The notes under the pieces are model-generated. The model ran no database searches. It was not told the DNA's origin and saw only the letters and a list, made by a program, of their open reading frames with translations. Of a stretch of 64,000 nt of DNA, positions 33,624-42,898 are shown piece after piece. This DNA comes from Ferrovibrio sp036381655 (GTDB lineage: Bacteria; Pseudomonadota; Alphaproteobacteria; Ferrovibrionales; Ferrovibrionaceae). Numbering within the stretch: position 1 is the stretch's first letter; each line of letters starts with the position of its first letter. Both the position numbers and the translations under genes were made by a program. The stretch is taken from the NCBI RefSeq assembly GCF_036381655.1, contig NZ_DASVCJ010000006.1:1-64000 (forward strand). Reading direction: 5' to 3'.

Positions 33624-34472
33624 ATGACAGGAAATGCAATTCCCACCGTCCGGCTTCCCGGCGGAGAGACGATCCCCCGACTGGGCCAGGGCACATGGCG
33701 GATGGCCGAAAAGCCGTCGCTGCGCAAGGCCGAGAGCGAGGCGCTGCGTGCCGGCATCGATCTCGGCATGACCCTGATCGACACCGCCGAGATGTACGGC
33801 GACGGTGCGGCCGAACAGCTGGTCGCCGAGGCGATCCGGGTCCGGCGGGACGAAGTGTTTCTGGTCAGCAAGGTGCTGCCGCAGAATTCCAGCCGCGCCG
33901 GCACGATTGCCGCCTGCGAGCGCAGCCTGAAACGCCTGGGCACCGACCGGATCGATCTCTACCTGCTGCATTGGCGCGGCATGCCGGCCCTGGAGGATAC
34001 CCTGGCCGCCTTCACGGCGCTTGTCGGGGCCGGCAAGATCCGCCATTGGGGCGTCAGCAATTTCGACATCGACGACATGGAAGAGCTTGCCGGGATTCCA
34101 GGCGGCGATGCCGTCGCCACCAACCAGGTGCTCTACAATTTGACCCGGCGCGGCATCGAATACGATTTGCTGCCCTGGAGCCGCCGCCGGCATCTGCCGG
34201 TCATGGCCTATTCCCCCATCGAGCAGGGCCGGATGCTGAATCACACGGCGCTGGCGGCGATTGCCGGAAAGCACGGCGCGACGCAGGCGCAGGTCGCGCT
34301 CGCCTGGCTGTTGCGGCAGGACGACATCATCGTCATCCCGAAGGCATCCTCCCGGCAGCATGTGGAGGAGAACCGCGCCGCGCTCGATCTCGTCTTGACG
34401 GCCGATGATCTGGCGGCGCTCGACCGCGCCTTCCCGCCGCCGACGAAACGACGCCCGCTCGAAATGCTCTAA
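33624..34472 (+). CDS. Aldo/keto reductase
   Basis: A 282-residue TIM-barrel reductase: IDTAEMYGDG (catalytic D and Y), VFLVSKVLPQNSS (lysine), DLYLLHWRG (histidine), WGVSNFDIDDMEE and the NADPH-binding IPKASSRQHVEEN. It reduces aldehydes or ketones with NADPH. It follows the MFS gene by 17 bp and may be co-transcribed. It converges on dinB. Confidence 0.83.
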   Translation: MTGNAIPTVRLPGGETIPRLGQGTWRMAEKPSLRKAESEALRAGIDLGMTLIDTAEMYGDGAAEQLVAEAIRVRRDEVFLVSKVLPQNSSRAGTIAACERSLKRLGTDRIDLYLLHWRGMPALEDTLAAFTALVGAGKIRHWGVSNFDIDDMEELAGIPGGDAVATNQVLYNLTRRGIEYDLLPWSRRRHLPVMAYSPIEQGRMLNHTALAAIAGKHGATQAQVALAWLLRQDDIIVIPKASSRQHVEENRAALDLVLTADDLAALDRAFPPPTKRRPLEML

Positions 34473-34490
34473 GCGCGCGTGACGGCCGCT

Positions 34491-35684
34491 TCAGAGCGTC
34501 AGGCTGAGCTGCGTCTTATCTTCCGGCGGTTCCTCGCCGAGGGAGGTCAGCGTCACGCCGAACAGGCGGATGCCTTTCGGCACCGGAAACAGCGGCTCCA
34601 GCAGCGCGAAGGCGATCCGCTCGATATCGCGACGCGCGGCGATCGGCGCCGCCAGCGTGCGGCTTCTGGTGATCTGCTGGAAATCGGCATATTTCACCTT
34701 CAGCACGACGGTCCGGCCATGAATGCCCGACGCTTCGCAGTAGCGCCACACCTTGTCGATGATCGGCTGCAACTCGCTTTGCGCGGCATCGAGGGTGAAG
34801 AGATCGGCAACGAAGGTGTTTTCGGCGCCGACCGATTTGCGGATGCGGTCGGCGCGGACGGGACGCTCGTCGATGCCGCGCGAAATCCAGTAGTAATGCT
34901 GCCCCGCCTTGCCGAAATGCCGCTGCAGGAAAGGCAGCGTCTGCGCCCGGAGATCCAGGCCGGTCTCGATGCCAAGCTGCTTCATCTTCGCCGCGGTTGC
35001 CGGTCCGATGCCATGAAAGCGGCCGACCGGCAGGTCTTCCACGAAGGCCGGGCCCATCCTGGGCGTGATGACGAACAGGCCGTCGGGCTTGCGATGATCG
35101 GAAGCGAGCTTGGCCAGGAACTTGTTGTAGGACACGCCGGCCGAGGCGGTCAGTCCGGTGACGGCGCGGATTTTGGCGCGGATTTCCTCCGCGATCTGCG
35201 TCGCCGTGGCAATCCCGCGCAGATTCTCCGTCACGTCCAGATAAGCCTCGTCCAGCGAGAGCGGCTCGATCAGCGGCGTATACTCGGCGAAGATTTCCCT
35301 GATCTGCTGCGAGACGGCCCGGTAGACGTCGAAACGCGGCTTGACGAAAATCAGCTCAGGACAAAGGCGCTTGGCAGTTACGGAAGGCATCGCCGAGCGC
35401 ACTCCGAATGTCCGCGCCTCGTAACTGGCCGCGGCGACGACGCCGCGCTGTTTCGAACCGCCGACCGCGACAGGCTTGCCGCGCAATTCCGGATTGTCGC
35501 GCTGCTCGACCGAGGCATAGAAAGCATCCATGTCGATATGGATGATCTTGCGCGGCGGCGCGCTTTCCGCCGGCCCGCTCTCGGCCGCCCCGTTCCGGGC
35601 ATGGCTTTCCGCCGCCGGATGTCCGGCTTTTACAGCGGCGCCATCCTGCGCATTCAGCCCTGCCCCTTCCTCCGACGCCAACAT
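34491..35684 (-). CDS. dinB: DNA polymerase IV (DinB)
   Basis: A Y-family translesion polymerase of 397 residues. The catalytic motifs IIHIDMDAFYASVEQ and SLDEAYLDV, the nucleotide-positioning segment SYEARTFGVRSAMP and the C-terminal little-finger region DFQQITRSRTLAAP are present. It copies damaged DNA. About 45 residues precede the first motif, rich in A, E and P, more than in E. coli DinB; a shorter start is possible. No SOS box was noticed. Stand-alone gene. Confidence 0.85.
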   Translation of the reverse strand: MLASEEGAGLNAQDGAAVKAGHPAAESHARNGAAESGPAESAPPRKIIHIDMDAFYASVEQRDNPELRGKPVAVGGSKQRGVVAAASYEARTFGVRSAMPSVTAKRLCPELIFVKPRFDVYRAVSQQIREIFAEYTPLIEPLSLDEAYLDVTENLRGIATATQIAEEIRAKIRAVTGLTASAGVSYNKFLAKLASDHRKPDGLFVITPRMGPAFVEDLPVGRFHGIGPATAAKMKQLGIETGLDLRAQTLPFLQRHFGKAGQHYYWISRGIDERPVRADRIRKSVGAENTFVADLFTLDAAQSELQPIIDKVWRYCEASGIHGRTVVLKVKYADFQQITRSRTLAAPIAARRDIERIAFALLEPLFPVPKGIRLFGVTLTSLGEEPPEDKTQLSLTL

Positions 35685-35799
35685 GCTTGCGGAACCCGCG
35701 GCTCTCCATCCGTGACACTGCGACTCCGAAAATATTATTTCCACGTTTTGTTCGCAATCGCGGGCGATACCGGCGTGACGGAAACCCGGCATCCGGCGA

Positions 35800-36351
35800 T
35801 CAGGACAGCTCGGCCCTGGGCAAGGAGGATTCCGCGGCTGCGGCCGAGCCCTGCTGCGGGTCGGCGGCGGCTTTCGGATTGACGATCTGCTCCGCCACGC
35901 CGGCGACCTCCAGGATGACCTCCTCCTTCTCGGCCAGGCATTGGCCAAGAAGATTGGAGACATCCGTTTCCTGCAGAGCGTCGGCGAAACCGCAGATGTT
36001 GCCGTAGCAGGCATGGCCGTGATGGGCCAGTTTCCGGATCAGCGCCAGAATGGCGGCGTCCTTGACCTCCGCGCTGCATTTGCGCGCGGCAACCTCCTGC
36101 GCGGCATCGGAAAACAGGCGCACGATCTCATTCGCCTGCGGACGTACCGGCACCTGCAGCAGGTCGAAGGCCGCCTCGAGCCGCTGCACGCATTCGGCGG
36201 TCAGCTCCATGCCTTCGCGGCAGACCCGCTGCACGGCTTCCGCCACGGCGGCATTTGCCAGTTTGGGATAGATTCGCAGCAACTGCTTTTCCGCGTAATG
36301 GACCTCACGCATCTCGCCGATCAGAAGGTCGCGCAGACTCAACCTGGTCAT
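35800..36351 (-). CDS. DUF892 (YciE/YciF-like) ferritin-like protein
   Basis: A 183-residue helical protein of the ferritin-like DUF892 family. SLRDLLIGEMREVHYAEKQLL carries the YAEKQ segment and later helices hold HHGHACYGNICGFA and AEKEE, the positions where such proteins have metal-binding glutamates and histidines. The family is linked to stress, and iron binding is presumed. ATG at 36351 follows GGGGG. The C-terminal 25 residues are low complexity. Confidence 0.75.
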   Translation of the reverse strand: MTRLSLRDLLIGEMREVHYAEKQLLRIYPKLANAAVAEAVQRVCREGMELTAECVQRLEAAFDLLQVPVRPQANEIVRLFSDAAQEVAARKCSAEVKDAAILALIRKLAHHGHACYGNICGFADALQETDVSNLLGQCLAEKEEVILEVAGVAEQIVNPKAAADPQQGSAAAAESSLPRAELS

Positions 36352-36525
36352 AGAACCCCCTACTGCTTGTCCCTCAACCAAGTAAAATCAACCGGACAGG
36401 CGGCCGTTTCGTTCCACCGCCGGATCGATCGCATTCGGCCCGCCGGCATCCTGCCGCGAGCCCCGGGCAGCGGCGGGCCCGATCCGCCATATTTAAAATT
36501 CCTCTGTCATGGCAGGAGGGCCTGC

Positions 36526-36822
36526 ATGTCGTTCGACGCCGGTGCAAAAGCGAGACCAAGGATTGCAATCACCTACTGCACGCAATGCCAATGGCTGCTG
36601 CGCGCCGCCTGGATGGCTCAGGAGCTGCTGTCCACCTTCACCGAGGATCTGGCCGAAGTGGCGCTCATTCCTGCAAGCGGCGGCACCTTTTTCATCACCT
36701 ATGACGGCGAAACGATCTGGGACCGCAAACGCGACAACGGCTTTCCGGACGTGAAAACCCTGAAGCAGCTCGTCCGCGACAGACTCGATCCCGCACGGCA
36801 TCTGGGCCATATCGATCGCTGA
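36526..36822 (+). CDS. SelT/SelW/SelH (Rdx)-type redox protein
   Basis: A 98-residue protein with a thioredoxin-like CxxC motif (ITYCTQCQWLLRAAWMAQEL) and GTFFITYDGETIWDRK. This is the Rdx family, in which a cysteine replaces the selenocysteine of eukaryotic SelW. It probably handles thiol redox exchange. ATG at 36526; GGAGGG upstream. Stand-alone. Confidence 0.8.
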   Translation: MSFDAGAKARPRIAITYCTQCQWLLRAAWMAQELLSTFTEDLAEVALIPASGGTFFITYDGETIWDRKRDNGFPDVKTLKQLVRDRLDPARHLGHIDR

Positions 36823-37773
36823 GGGATGCCCCGCATCAATGATCACAGCGTGATCACACCCGCCCTCGCTTCACGGCCCTCCCTTTCACGGCCCTCTCTT
36901 TACTGCGGTGCCGCCGGCACGCTGCCCAGGCCGTGCATGCTTACTTTCATACCCAGGGGCATACCCACCCCGCCATCCGGTGACGGGCGATTCACGAGAG
37001 GCGCGGCCGCATCGGCCGGCGCGGAATCGATCACGGCCAGGGGCGGCCTGATCGGCGGGGCCACCGCTGAATGAACAATGACGGGCTGCGGGGTTGGCGT
37101 CTCTTCCTGAACCTTGGTTCAGCCTTCGACAGCTTGTCCGGCCTTGCTCCCGGCCTAGCCCCGCGAGGCGGCGGATCGCCAATGGCCCCGGCCGGTCGAC
37201 CATATCGCCGGCATCATCGGCATCCATTGCCGCCCGCTTCCGCTCCCGCTCGCCCAGGCGCTCCACCTCGCCGCCGACGCCGAGCATTTCGGCCAGCCAG
37301 GATAGATTCTGGCCGCTGGCGGAATGGAACCGGCGCAATGCCGCGGGCACGCCAGCGGCAAAATGCAATTGCAGCACCAGCCGGCGCCGCTCCAGCGCCC
37401 ATGAACATTCGAGGTATGATATGAATTTAATCTAATATAAGAACAAAAGATGTTGATAGGTTTTTTGGCGGACAGGAAACACGAGTCAGCATACAGGAGT
37501 ATGCTACCATCCCTTCATCCGGCATCGGCCATCGCCGCAGCCTGCCTGCGGCAGCGGTAGCCGAAGTTCGGGCTAACCTGTTGAAAAGAGCATCGCCCGG
37601 ACGGATCGGCGGGCCGGCCCCCCCGCCACCGCAGCGCAACAAATCTCTCCTTGTCACAATCGGGCCGGCACCGTATATACCCGGCAGCTTTCAAGCCAAA
37701 CCCCAGAGGAATCGCGCCCGGCCGCCTTGCTCAGGACGCCTGAGAAGAGGCAGGTCGGCCTTTTTGTGTAAGC
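36823..37773. other. About 950 bp without a credible gene, AT-poor then AT-rich
   Basis: Between the Rdx and typA genes. Several open frames of 76-163 codons exist on both strands, none with a recognisable family. The frame at 36886-37377 (minus strand, GTG start) looks protein-like in its first 70 residues (LQLHFAAGVPAALRRFHSAS) but is arginine-rich later. From about 37425 the sequence is much richer in A+T. It also contains the palindrome at 37488-37505. It may hold the typA promoter. Confidence 0.4.
37488..37505. repeat. 18-bp palindrome AGCATAC-N4-GTATGCT
   Basis: AGCATACAGGAGTATGCT, seven-base arms with a four-base spacer, in the AT-rich part of the gap ahead of typA. It could be an operator or an RNA hairpin. 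No partner regulator was identified. Confidence 0.5.
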
Positions 37774-39594
37774 ATGGATATCCGCAATATCGCCATCATC
37801 GCCCATGTCGACCACGGCAAAACGACCCTGGTCGATGCCCTGCTGCGCCAGTCCGGCTCGTTCCGCGAGAACCAGCAGGTCGCCGAGCGCGTCATGGACA
37901 GCAACGACCTCGAGCGCGAACGCGGCATCACCATCCTGGCCAAATGCACCTCGGTGGAATGGCGCGGCACGCGGGTGAACATCGTCGACACGCCCGGCCA
38001 CGCCGATTTCGGCGGCGAGGTCGAACGCATCCTCTCGATGGTCGATGGCGTGGTGCTGCTGGTCGATGCCGCCGAAGGCCCGCTGCCGCAGACCAAATTC
38101 GTGCTGACCAAGGCGCTGGGGCTCGGCATGCGGCCCATCGTCGTCATCAACAAGGTCGACCGCCAGGATGCCCGGCCGGTGGAAGTGCATTCGGAGGTGT
38201 TCGATCTCTTCGCCGCTCTGGATGCGACGGAAGAGCAGCTCGACTTCCCGGTCATGTTCGCCTCCGGCCGCTCCGGCTGGGCCGATGACAGCCTGGAAGG
38301 CCCGCGCAAGGACCTCGCCCCCCTCTTCGACCTGATCGTGCGGCATGTGCCGGCGCCGCAGGCCGAGGTCGACGCCCCGTTCAAGATGCTGGTGACGACC
38401 CTGGAGGCCGACAACTTCCTCGGCCGCATCCTCACCGGCCGCATCTATTCGGGCAAGATCAAGATCAACGCGCCGATCCATGCCCTGCGCGGCGACAAGG
38501 AAGTGGAATCCGGACGCGCCACCAAGCTGCTGGCCTTCCGCGGCATCGAGCGCGTACCGGTGGACGAGGCGCAGGCCGGCGACATCATCGCCATTGCCGG
38601 CCTGACCACCACCACGGTCGCCGACACCATCTGCGATCCCGCCGTCGCCGAAGCCGTGCCGGCCAACCCGATCGATCCGCCAACGCTGGCCATGACCTTC
38701 TCAGTCAACAATTCGCCCTTCGCCGGCAAGGAAGGCAGCAAGGTGCAGAGCCGCGTGATCCGCGAGCGCCTGCTGCGCGAGGCCGAGGGCAATGTCGCGA
38801 TCCGCGTCACCGAGACCGACGAGAAGGACGCCTTCCAGGTTTCCGGCCGCGGCGAATTGCAGCTCGGCGTACTGGTCGAGACGATGCGCCGCGAGGGTTT
38901 CGAACTGTCCATCAGCCGTCCGCGCGTCATCTTCAAGAAGGACGAGAACGGCCAGCTGCTGGAGCCGATCGAGGAAGTGCATGTCGATGTCGACGACGCC
39001 TATACCGGCGTGGTGGTCGAGAAGATGAGCCTGCGCAGGGCCGAGCTGCGCGACATGCGCCCCTCGGGCGGCGGCAAGACCCGCATCACCTTCCTGGCGC
39101 CGTCGCGCGGCCTGATCGGCTATCACGGCGAGTTCCTGACCGATACCCGCGGCACCGGCATCATGAACAAGCTGTTCCACGGCTATGGTCCGCATCGCGG
39201 CCCCATCCCCGGCCGGCGCCACGGCGTTCTGATCGCCAACGGCACCGGCGAAACCGTGGCCTATGCGCTGTGGTATATCGAGGAACGCGGCGTGCTGTTC
39301 GTCGATCCGGGCACGCCGGTCTATGAGGGCATGATCATCGGCGAGAACAGCCGCGACAACGACCTCGAAGTCAACCCGATGAAGGCGAAGCAGCTCACCA
39401 ACATCCGCGCCGCCGGCAAGGACGAGGCCGTGAAGCTGACCCCGCCGCGCAAGATGACGCTGGAACAGGCGATCGCGTATATCGGCGACGACGAGCTGGT
39501 CGAGGTGACGCCGAAATCGATCCGCATCCGCAAGAAGCTGCTCGATCCGAACGACCGCAAGAAGGCGCAAAGAGCGGCGGAGGCTGCCGCGTAA
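37774..39594 (+). CDS. typA: Ribosome-associated GTPase TypA/BipA
   Basis: A 606-residue translational GTPase: IIAHVDHGKTTLVDALLRQSG, ERGITILAK, VDTPGHADF and INKVDR form G1-G4, followed by EF-G-like domains III and V and the C-terminal segment LTNIRAAGKDEAVKL unique to TypA. It assists ribosome assembly and stress response. Length is normal. The upstream gap carries no clear operon partner. Confidence 0.93.
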   Translation: MDIRNIAIIAHVDHGKTTLVDALLRQSGSFRENQQVAERVMDSNDLERERGITILAKCTSVEWRGTRVNIVDTPGHADFGGEVERILSMVDGVVLLVDAAEGPLPQTKFVLTKALGLGMRPIVVINKVDRQDARPVEVHSEVFDLFAALDATEEQLDFPVMFASGRSGWADDSLEGPRKDLAPLFDLIVRHVPAPQAEVDAPFKMLVTTLEADNFLGRILTGRIYSGKIKINAPIHALRGDKEVESGRATKLLAFRGIERVPVDEAQAGDIIAIAGLTTTTVADTICDPAVAEAVPANPIDPPTLAMTFSVNNSPFAGKEGSKVQSRVIRERLLREAEGNVAIRVTETDEKDAFQVSGRGELQLGVLVETMRREGFELSISRPRVIFKKDENGQLLEPIEEVHVDVDDAYTGVVVEKMSLRRAELRDMRPSGGGKTRITFLAPSRGLIGYHGEFLTDTRGTGIMNKLFHGYGPHRGPIPGRRHGVLIANGTGETVAYALWYIEERGVLFVDPGTPVYEGMIIGENSRDNDLEVNPMKAKQLTNIRAAGKDEAVKLTPPRKMTLEQAIAYIGDDELVEVTPKSIRIRKKLLDPNDRKKAQRAAEAAA

Positions 39595-39628
39595 GCGCGG
39601 CCGAAGTCGCTGCCTGGCGGCGGCGGCG

Positions 39629-40495
39629 CTAGTCCTTCATCGCCGCGCAATAGCGCCGGGGGCCGCGGATCTTGGCGCAGGCCGCATCGGCCTCCTTGCG
39701 GTCAGCCCAGCCGCCGGCCAGCAGACGCGCGAAGGAGCCGCGCCCTTTGAGGTCGACCCATTCGATCTTCGGATCGAACTGGCCGTAGAGTTTCGGATTC
39801 CGCTTGAGCAGTTCCTGCCACTCGCTGATCGCCGCCCATTCGGTGCGATGCGAAGCGAGATGCACACGCCAAAGACCATCGGATGCCGGCTTCTGCGTCA
39901 TCTTGCCGACGGCTTCAGGTGAGGCCGTAGCAGGTTTCATTGCCGCTTTCCCGGCAGCCTGCTCCGTGGCCGCTGCCGAGGCATAGGCCGGCTTCGGCTG
40001 CGGCGATGCCGGAGCGGCGGAAGCGGCAGGCCCAGTCCCAGTAGGCCCAGTACCGGCTGGCCCCGCCCCGGCTGGCGCGGCAGACGCGGTGGCCGGCGGC
40101 GGCATCTTCGCTGCCGGAAAGGCGCCAGGCTTGAGCGGCAATGGCTGCCCCGCCGGCGCGGCGTTCGTCGCGGCGCTTGTCTCCTCGGCTGCCTTCGGCG
40201 CCGGCTTGTAGCCGACCGGGACGGTATTGTTCTGCGGGGTGTAATAGGTCGCCCGCTCGGCGGCCCAGCTGGCCTGCGAGATATCGCCGGCAACCGGCAC
40301 CGGCTGCCGCGGCCCGGGCGCTGGTGCGGGCGGCGGTGCGGGCTGCATCGCATGATCGCCCTGCGCCATGGTCTGCCGCGGCGGATCGACCGGGTCGACG
40401 CCGAGGTCGCGCCGGAAACCGTTATAGGTGTTGCAGCCGCCGAGGCTTGCCGCCGCAACCAGTGCCAGACCCGAAATGACGTTACGGCAAGCCAA
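39629..40495 (-). CDS. Lipoprotein with SPOR domain
   Basis: A 288-residue envelope protein if started at the TTG at 40495, which has AGGGGGA five bases upstream and gives the signal peptide MACRNVISGLALVAAASLGGC with a lipobox LGGC. ATG at 40519 is the other choice. A low-complexity P/A/G linker follows, then a C-terminal SPOR domain (about residues 207-288: LWRVHLASHRTEWAAISEW, GSFARLLAGGWADRKEADAA). SPOR binds denuded peptidoglycan at division sites. It converges on typA and diverges from the biotinyl gene. Confidence 0.72.
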   Translation of the reverse strand: MACRNVISGLALVAAASLGGCNTYNGFRRDLGVDPVDPPRQTMAQGDHAMQPAPPPAPAPGPRQPVPVAGDISQASWAAERATYYTPQNNTVPVGYKPAPKAAEETSAATNAAPAGQPLPLKPGAFPAAKMPPPATASAAPAGAGPAGTGPTGTGPAASAAPASPQPKPAYASAAATEQAAGKAAMKPATASPEAVGKMTQKPASDGLWRVHLASHRTEWAAISEWQELLKRNPKLYGQFDPKIEWVDLKGRGSFARLLAGGWADRKEADAACAKIRGPRRYCAAMKD

Positions 40496-40577
40496 GCTGT
40501 CCCCCTCGCATCGCTGCATTTTATGCAGACGCTTCCGGCGCTTCCAGCTAGAAAGATGGTAAACAGCAGGAGGAATC

Positions 40578-40799
40578 ATGCCCGTCATCGATATCAAGGC
40601 CGACGTCACCGGCAAGGTTTGGAAAATCGAGGCCCAGCCGGGCGCCAGCCTCGGCGCCGGCGATCCGGTGATGATCCTCGAATCGATGAAGATGGAGATT
40701 CCGGTCGAAGCGCCGAAGCCGGGCACGCTCGCCGCGATCGTCGTCGACGAGGGCGACAGCGTGAAGGAAGGCCAGGTGGTGGCGCGGATCGAGGTCTGA
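40578..40799 (+). CDS. Stand-alone biotin/lipoyl attachment (biotinyl carrier) protein
   Basis: A 73-residue protein that is only a biotinyl domain: VMILESMKMEIPVEAP with the acceptor lysine at residue 38. Methionine flanks the lysine on both sides, the hallmark of biotin carrier sites. Such small proteins serve acyl-CoA carboxylases with separate subunits. No biotin carboxylase is next to it; the nearest orphan carboxyltransferase is at 53653-55206. ATG has GCAGGAGGAATC upstream. Confidence 0.85.
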   Translation: MPVIDIKADVTGKVWKIEAQPGASLGAGDPVMILESMKMEIPVEAPKPGTLAAIVVDEGDSVKEGQVVARIEV

Positions 40800-40827
40800 C
40801 CCCGATCCGAGCCGATACCCGCCTTCG

Positions 40828-42882
40828 CTAGCGCAACGCGGCGGCGATATTGCCGCCATCCACCGTCGCCACCGCCGCCGTGGTCTTCTGCGCCAGGGCA
40901 AGCTGCACGAAGGCCTGCGCCACGTCGTCGGCCTTCACCTCGCGGCGCAGCAGGTTGCCGGACATATACTCCTTCTCCGACACGCCGCGCGCCCTGGAGC
41001 GCTTCGCCACCATCTCGTCGGTGAGCAGGCCGGAGCGGATGCGGTCGGCATTGACCGCCGACGAACGGATGCCTTCGGCGCCGTAATCGAGCGCATATTG
41101 CCGCGAGAGGAACAAGGTCGCCGCCTTGGGCAAGCCATAGGGTCCGAAATCGGGGCCGGGATTGACCGCCTGCTTGGAAGCGTTGAACAGCAGGCAGCCG
41201 CCGGTCTTCTGCCTGAGCATGATCTTCACGGCGGCCTGCGCGACATATTGATGGCTGAAGAAATTCAGCTCGAAGCTCTGGCGCAGCAGCGCATCGGAAA
41301 CCTCGCCGATCTTGCCGCCCCAGGCATTGCCGGCATTGGACACGACGATATCGACGCCGCCGAAATGCGCGACGACCTTGGCGAAAGCCGCCGCGACGGC
41401 GTCCGGCCTGGTGACGTCGCAGGCGATGCCGATGCCGCCCAGCTTTTTGGCGACCTCGGCCGCCCTGGCACCGTCGAGATCGAATACCGCCACCTCGGCG
41501 CCCTCGGCAGCGAAGGCCTTCGCCGTGGCCGCACCGATGGCGCCGGCGCCGCCGGTGACGACGACCACCTGGCGCGCCAGCGGCTTCTCGCCACCCTTGC
41601 CGAGCTTGGCCTGCTCCAGCGACCAGTATTCGACATCGAAAATGTCGCGTTCCTTGATGCTGGTGAAGCGGCCGATCGCCTCGGCGCGGGTGATCACTTC
41701 GACCGCCGTGGTGGCGATATCGGCCGCGATGGCGGCATCCTTGCGGCTCTTGCCGACGCCGACAAGGCCAAGCCCCGGAATCAGCAATGCGCGCGGCATC
41801 GGGTCCAGCATGATCTTCTTCGGCTGGGCCTTGGCATTGTGGCGCTCGAAATAGGCCTGGTACTTTTTGATATACGCATCGACCGCCTTGCGGGCGGCGG
41901 CGGCGAAGTCGTCGAGCTTGCCGGCTTCCGGCGCCGGCAGCACCAGCGGCCAGGGCTTGGTGCGGATCACATGGTCCGGCGTGACGGTGCCGGCCTGGCT
42001 GTAGCGCATGACCTCCTTGCCGCGCGCGAAGGCCTGGATCTCGGCACTGTCGCGCAGATCGAAGACCCAGCGCCTGAACGCGCCGTCCTCGCCGGCCGGC
42101 AGGGCGAGCAGGCCGCGCAGGATTGGCAGCACCTCCTCCGCCGGCGCGATCTTCTTCGGCAGCCTGGCGCCCGGCGCAAAGACCGTCTTGCGCCCCTTGG
42201 CCAGATAGGCTTCAGCCATCGAGACGAAGGCGATCATGCGGTCATAGGCCTGCCTGGCCGTATCGCCGACGGTGAAGATGCCGTGCTTGAGCAGGATCAG
42301 GCCCTCGCAATCGGGCTGCGCCTTCCAGGCCGCGGCGGCCTTCTTGGCCAGGCCGAAGCCCGGCATCCCGTAATCGACCAGCGCGACGCGGCGGCCGTAG
42401 ATTTTCCGGCAGATCGCGGCGCCGTCCGGCTGATCGGTGATCGCCAGCACCGCATTGGCATGGGTATGGTCGATGAACTTGTGCGGCAGGAAAGCGTGAA
42501 ACAGCGTCTCGACCGAGGGATTCGGCGAGGTGCTGTCCAGCAGGTTGCAGCGCTGGATGTTGACCATGTCCTCATCGGTGAGGCTTTTCAGCGCGATCAG
42601 GTCCTGCAGCGGCTTGAGCTTCACCGCCGGCAGGCCGGGCGGCTCGATCACCGCCATGTCCCAGCCAGAACCCTTCACGCAGAGCACGTCCACCGGCTTG
42701 CCGAGCGGATCGGGCATGGTGGTCTTGACCGAGGTGTTGCCGCCGCCATGCTGCACCAGGGCCGGCACGCCGCCGAGCAGCCGCGTCGTGTAGGTGCGCA
42801 GCGCCAGATCCTCGTTCACGCCCTGCCTGGCATATTGCGCGATGGCGACCTTGGCGTCGCGGTCGGACCACAGATTCTTCAT
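40828..42882 (-). CDS. Class II aldolase fused to a short-chain dehydrogenase (RhaD-dehydrogenase type)
   Basis: A 684-residue fusion. Residues 1-280 are an aldolase II/adducin head, with the metal-binding HTHANAV (H139, H141) and VQHGGGNTSVKT. From about 430 a SDR domain follows: VVVVTGGAGAIGAATAKAF, VVSNAGNAWGG and YGLPK as YxxxK. Such proteins cleave a ketose 1-phosphate (for example rhamnulose 1-phosphate) to DHAP and an aldehyde that the second domain oxidises. Here the partner is not a rhamnose gene but an MtnA-like isomerase, 16 bp upstream in the same direction, which points to methylthioribose or 5-deoxyribose salvage. Confidence 0.85.
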   Translation of the reverse strand: MKNLWSDRDAKVAIAQYARQGVNEDLALRTYTTRLLGGVPALVQHGGGNTSVKTTMPDPLGKPVDVLCVKGSGWDMAVIEPPGLPAVKLKPLQDLIALKSLTDEDMVNIQRCNLLDSTSPNPSVETLFHAFLPHKFIDHTHANAVLAITDQPDGAAICRKIYGRRVALVDYGMPGFGLAKKAAAAWKAQPDCEGLILLKHGIFTVGDTARQAYDRMIAFVSMAEAYLAKGRKTVFAPGARLPKKIAPAEEVLPILRGLLALPAGEDGAFRRWVFDLRDSAEIQAFARGKEVMRYSQAGTVTPDHVIRTKPWPLVLPAPEAGKLDDFAAAARKAVDAYIKKYQAYFERHNAKAQPKKIMLDPMPRALLIPGLGLVGVGKSRKDAAIAADIATTAVEVITRAEAIGRFTSIKERDIFDVEYWSLEQAKLGKGGEKPLARQVVVVTGGAGAIGAATAKAFAAEGAEVAVFDLDGARAAEVAKKLGGIGIACDVTRPDAVAAAFAKVVAHFGGVDIVVSNAGNAWGGKIGEVSDALLRQSFELNFFSHQYVAQAAVKIMLRQKTGGCLLFNASKQAVNPGPDFGPYGLPKAATLFLSRQYALDYGAEGIRSSAVNADRIRSGLLTDEMVAKRSRARGVSEKEYMSGNLLRREVKADDVAQAFVQLALAQKTTAAVATVDGGNIAAALR

Positions 42883-42898
42883 GTCGACTTTCCTGGAT

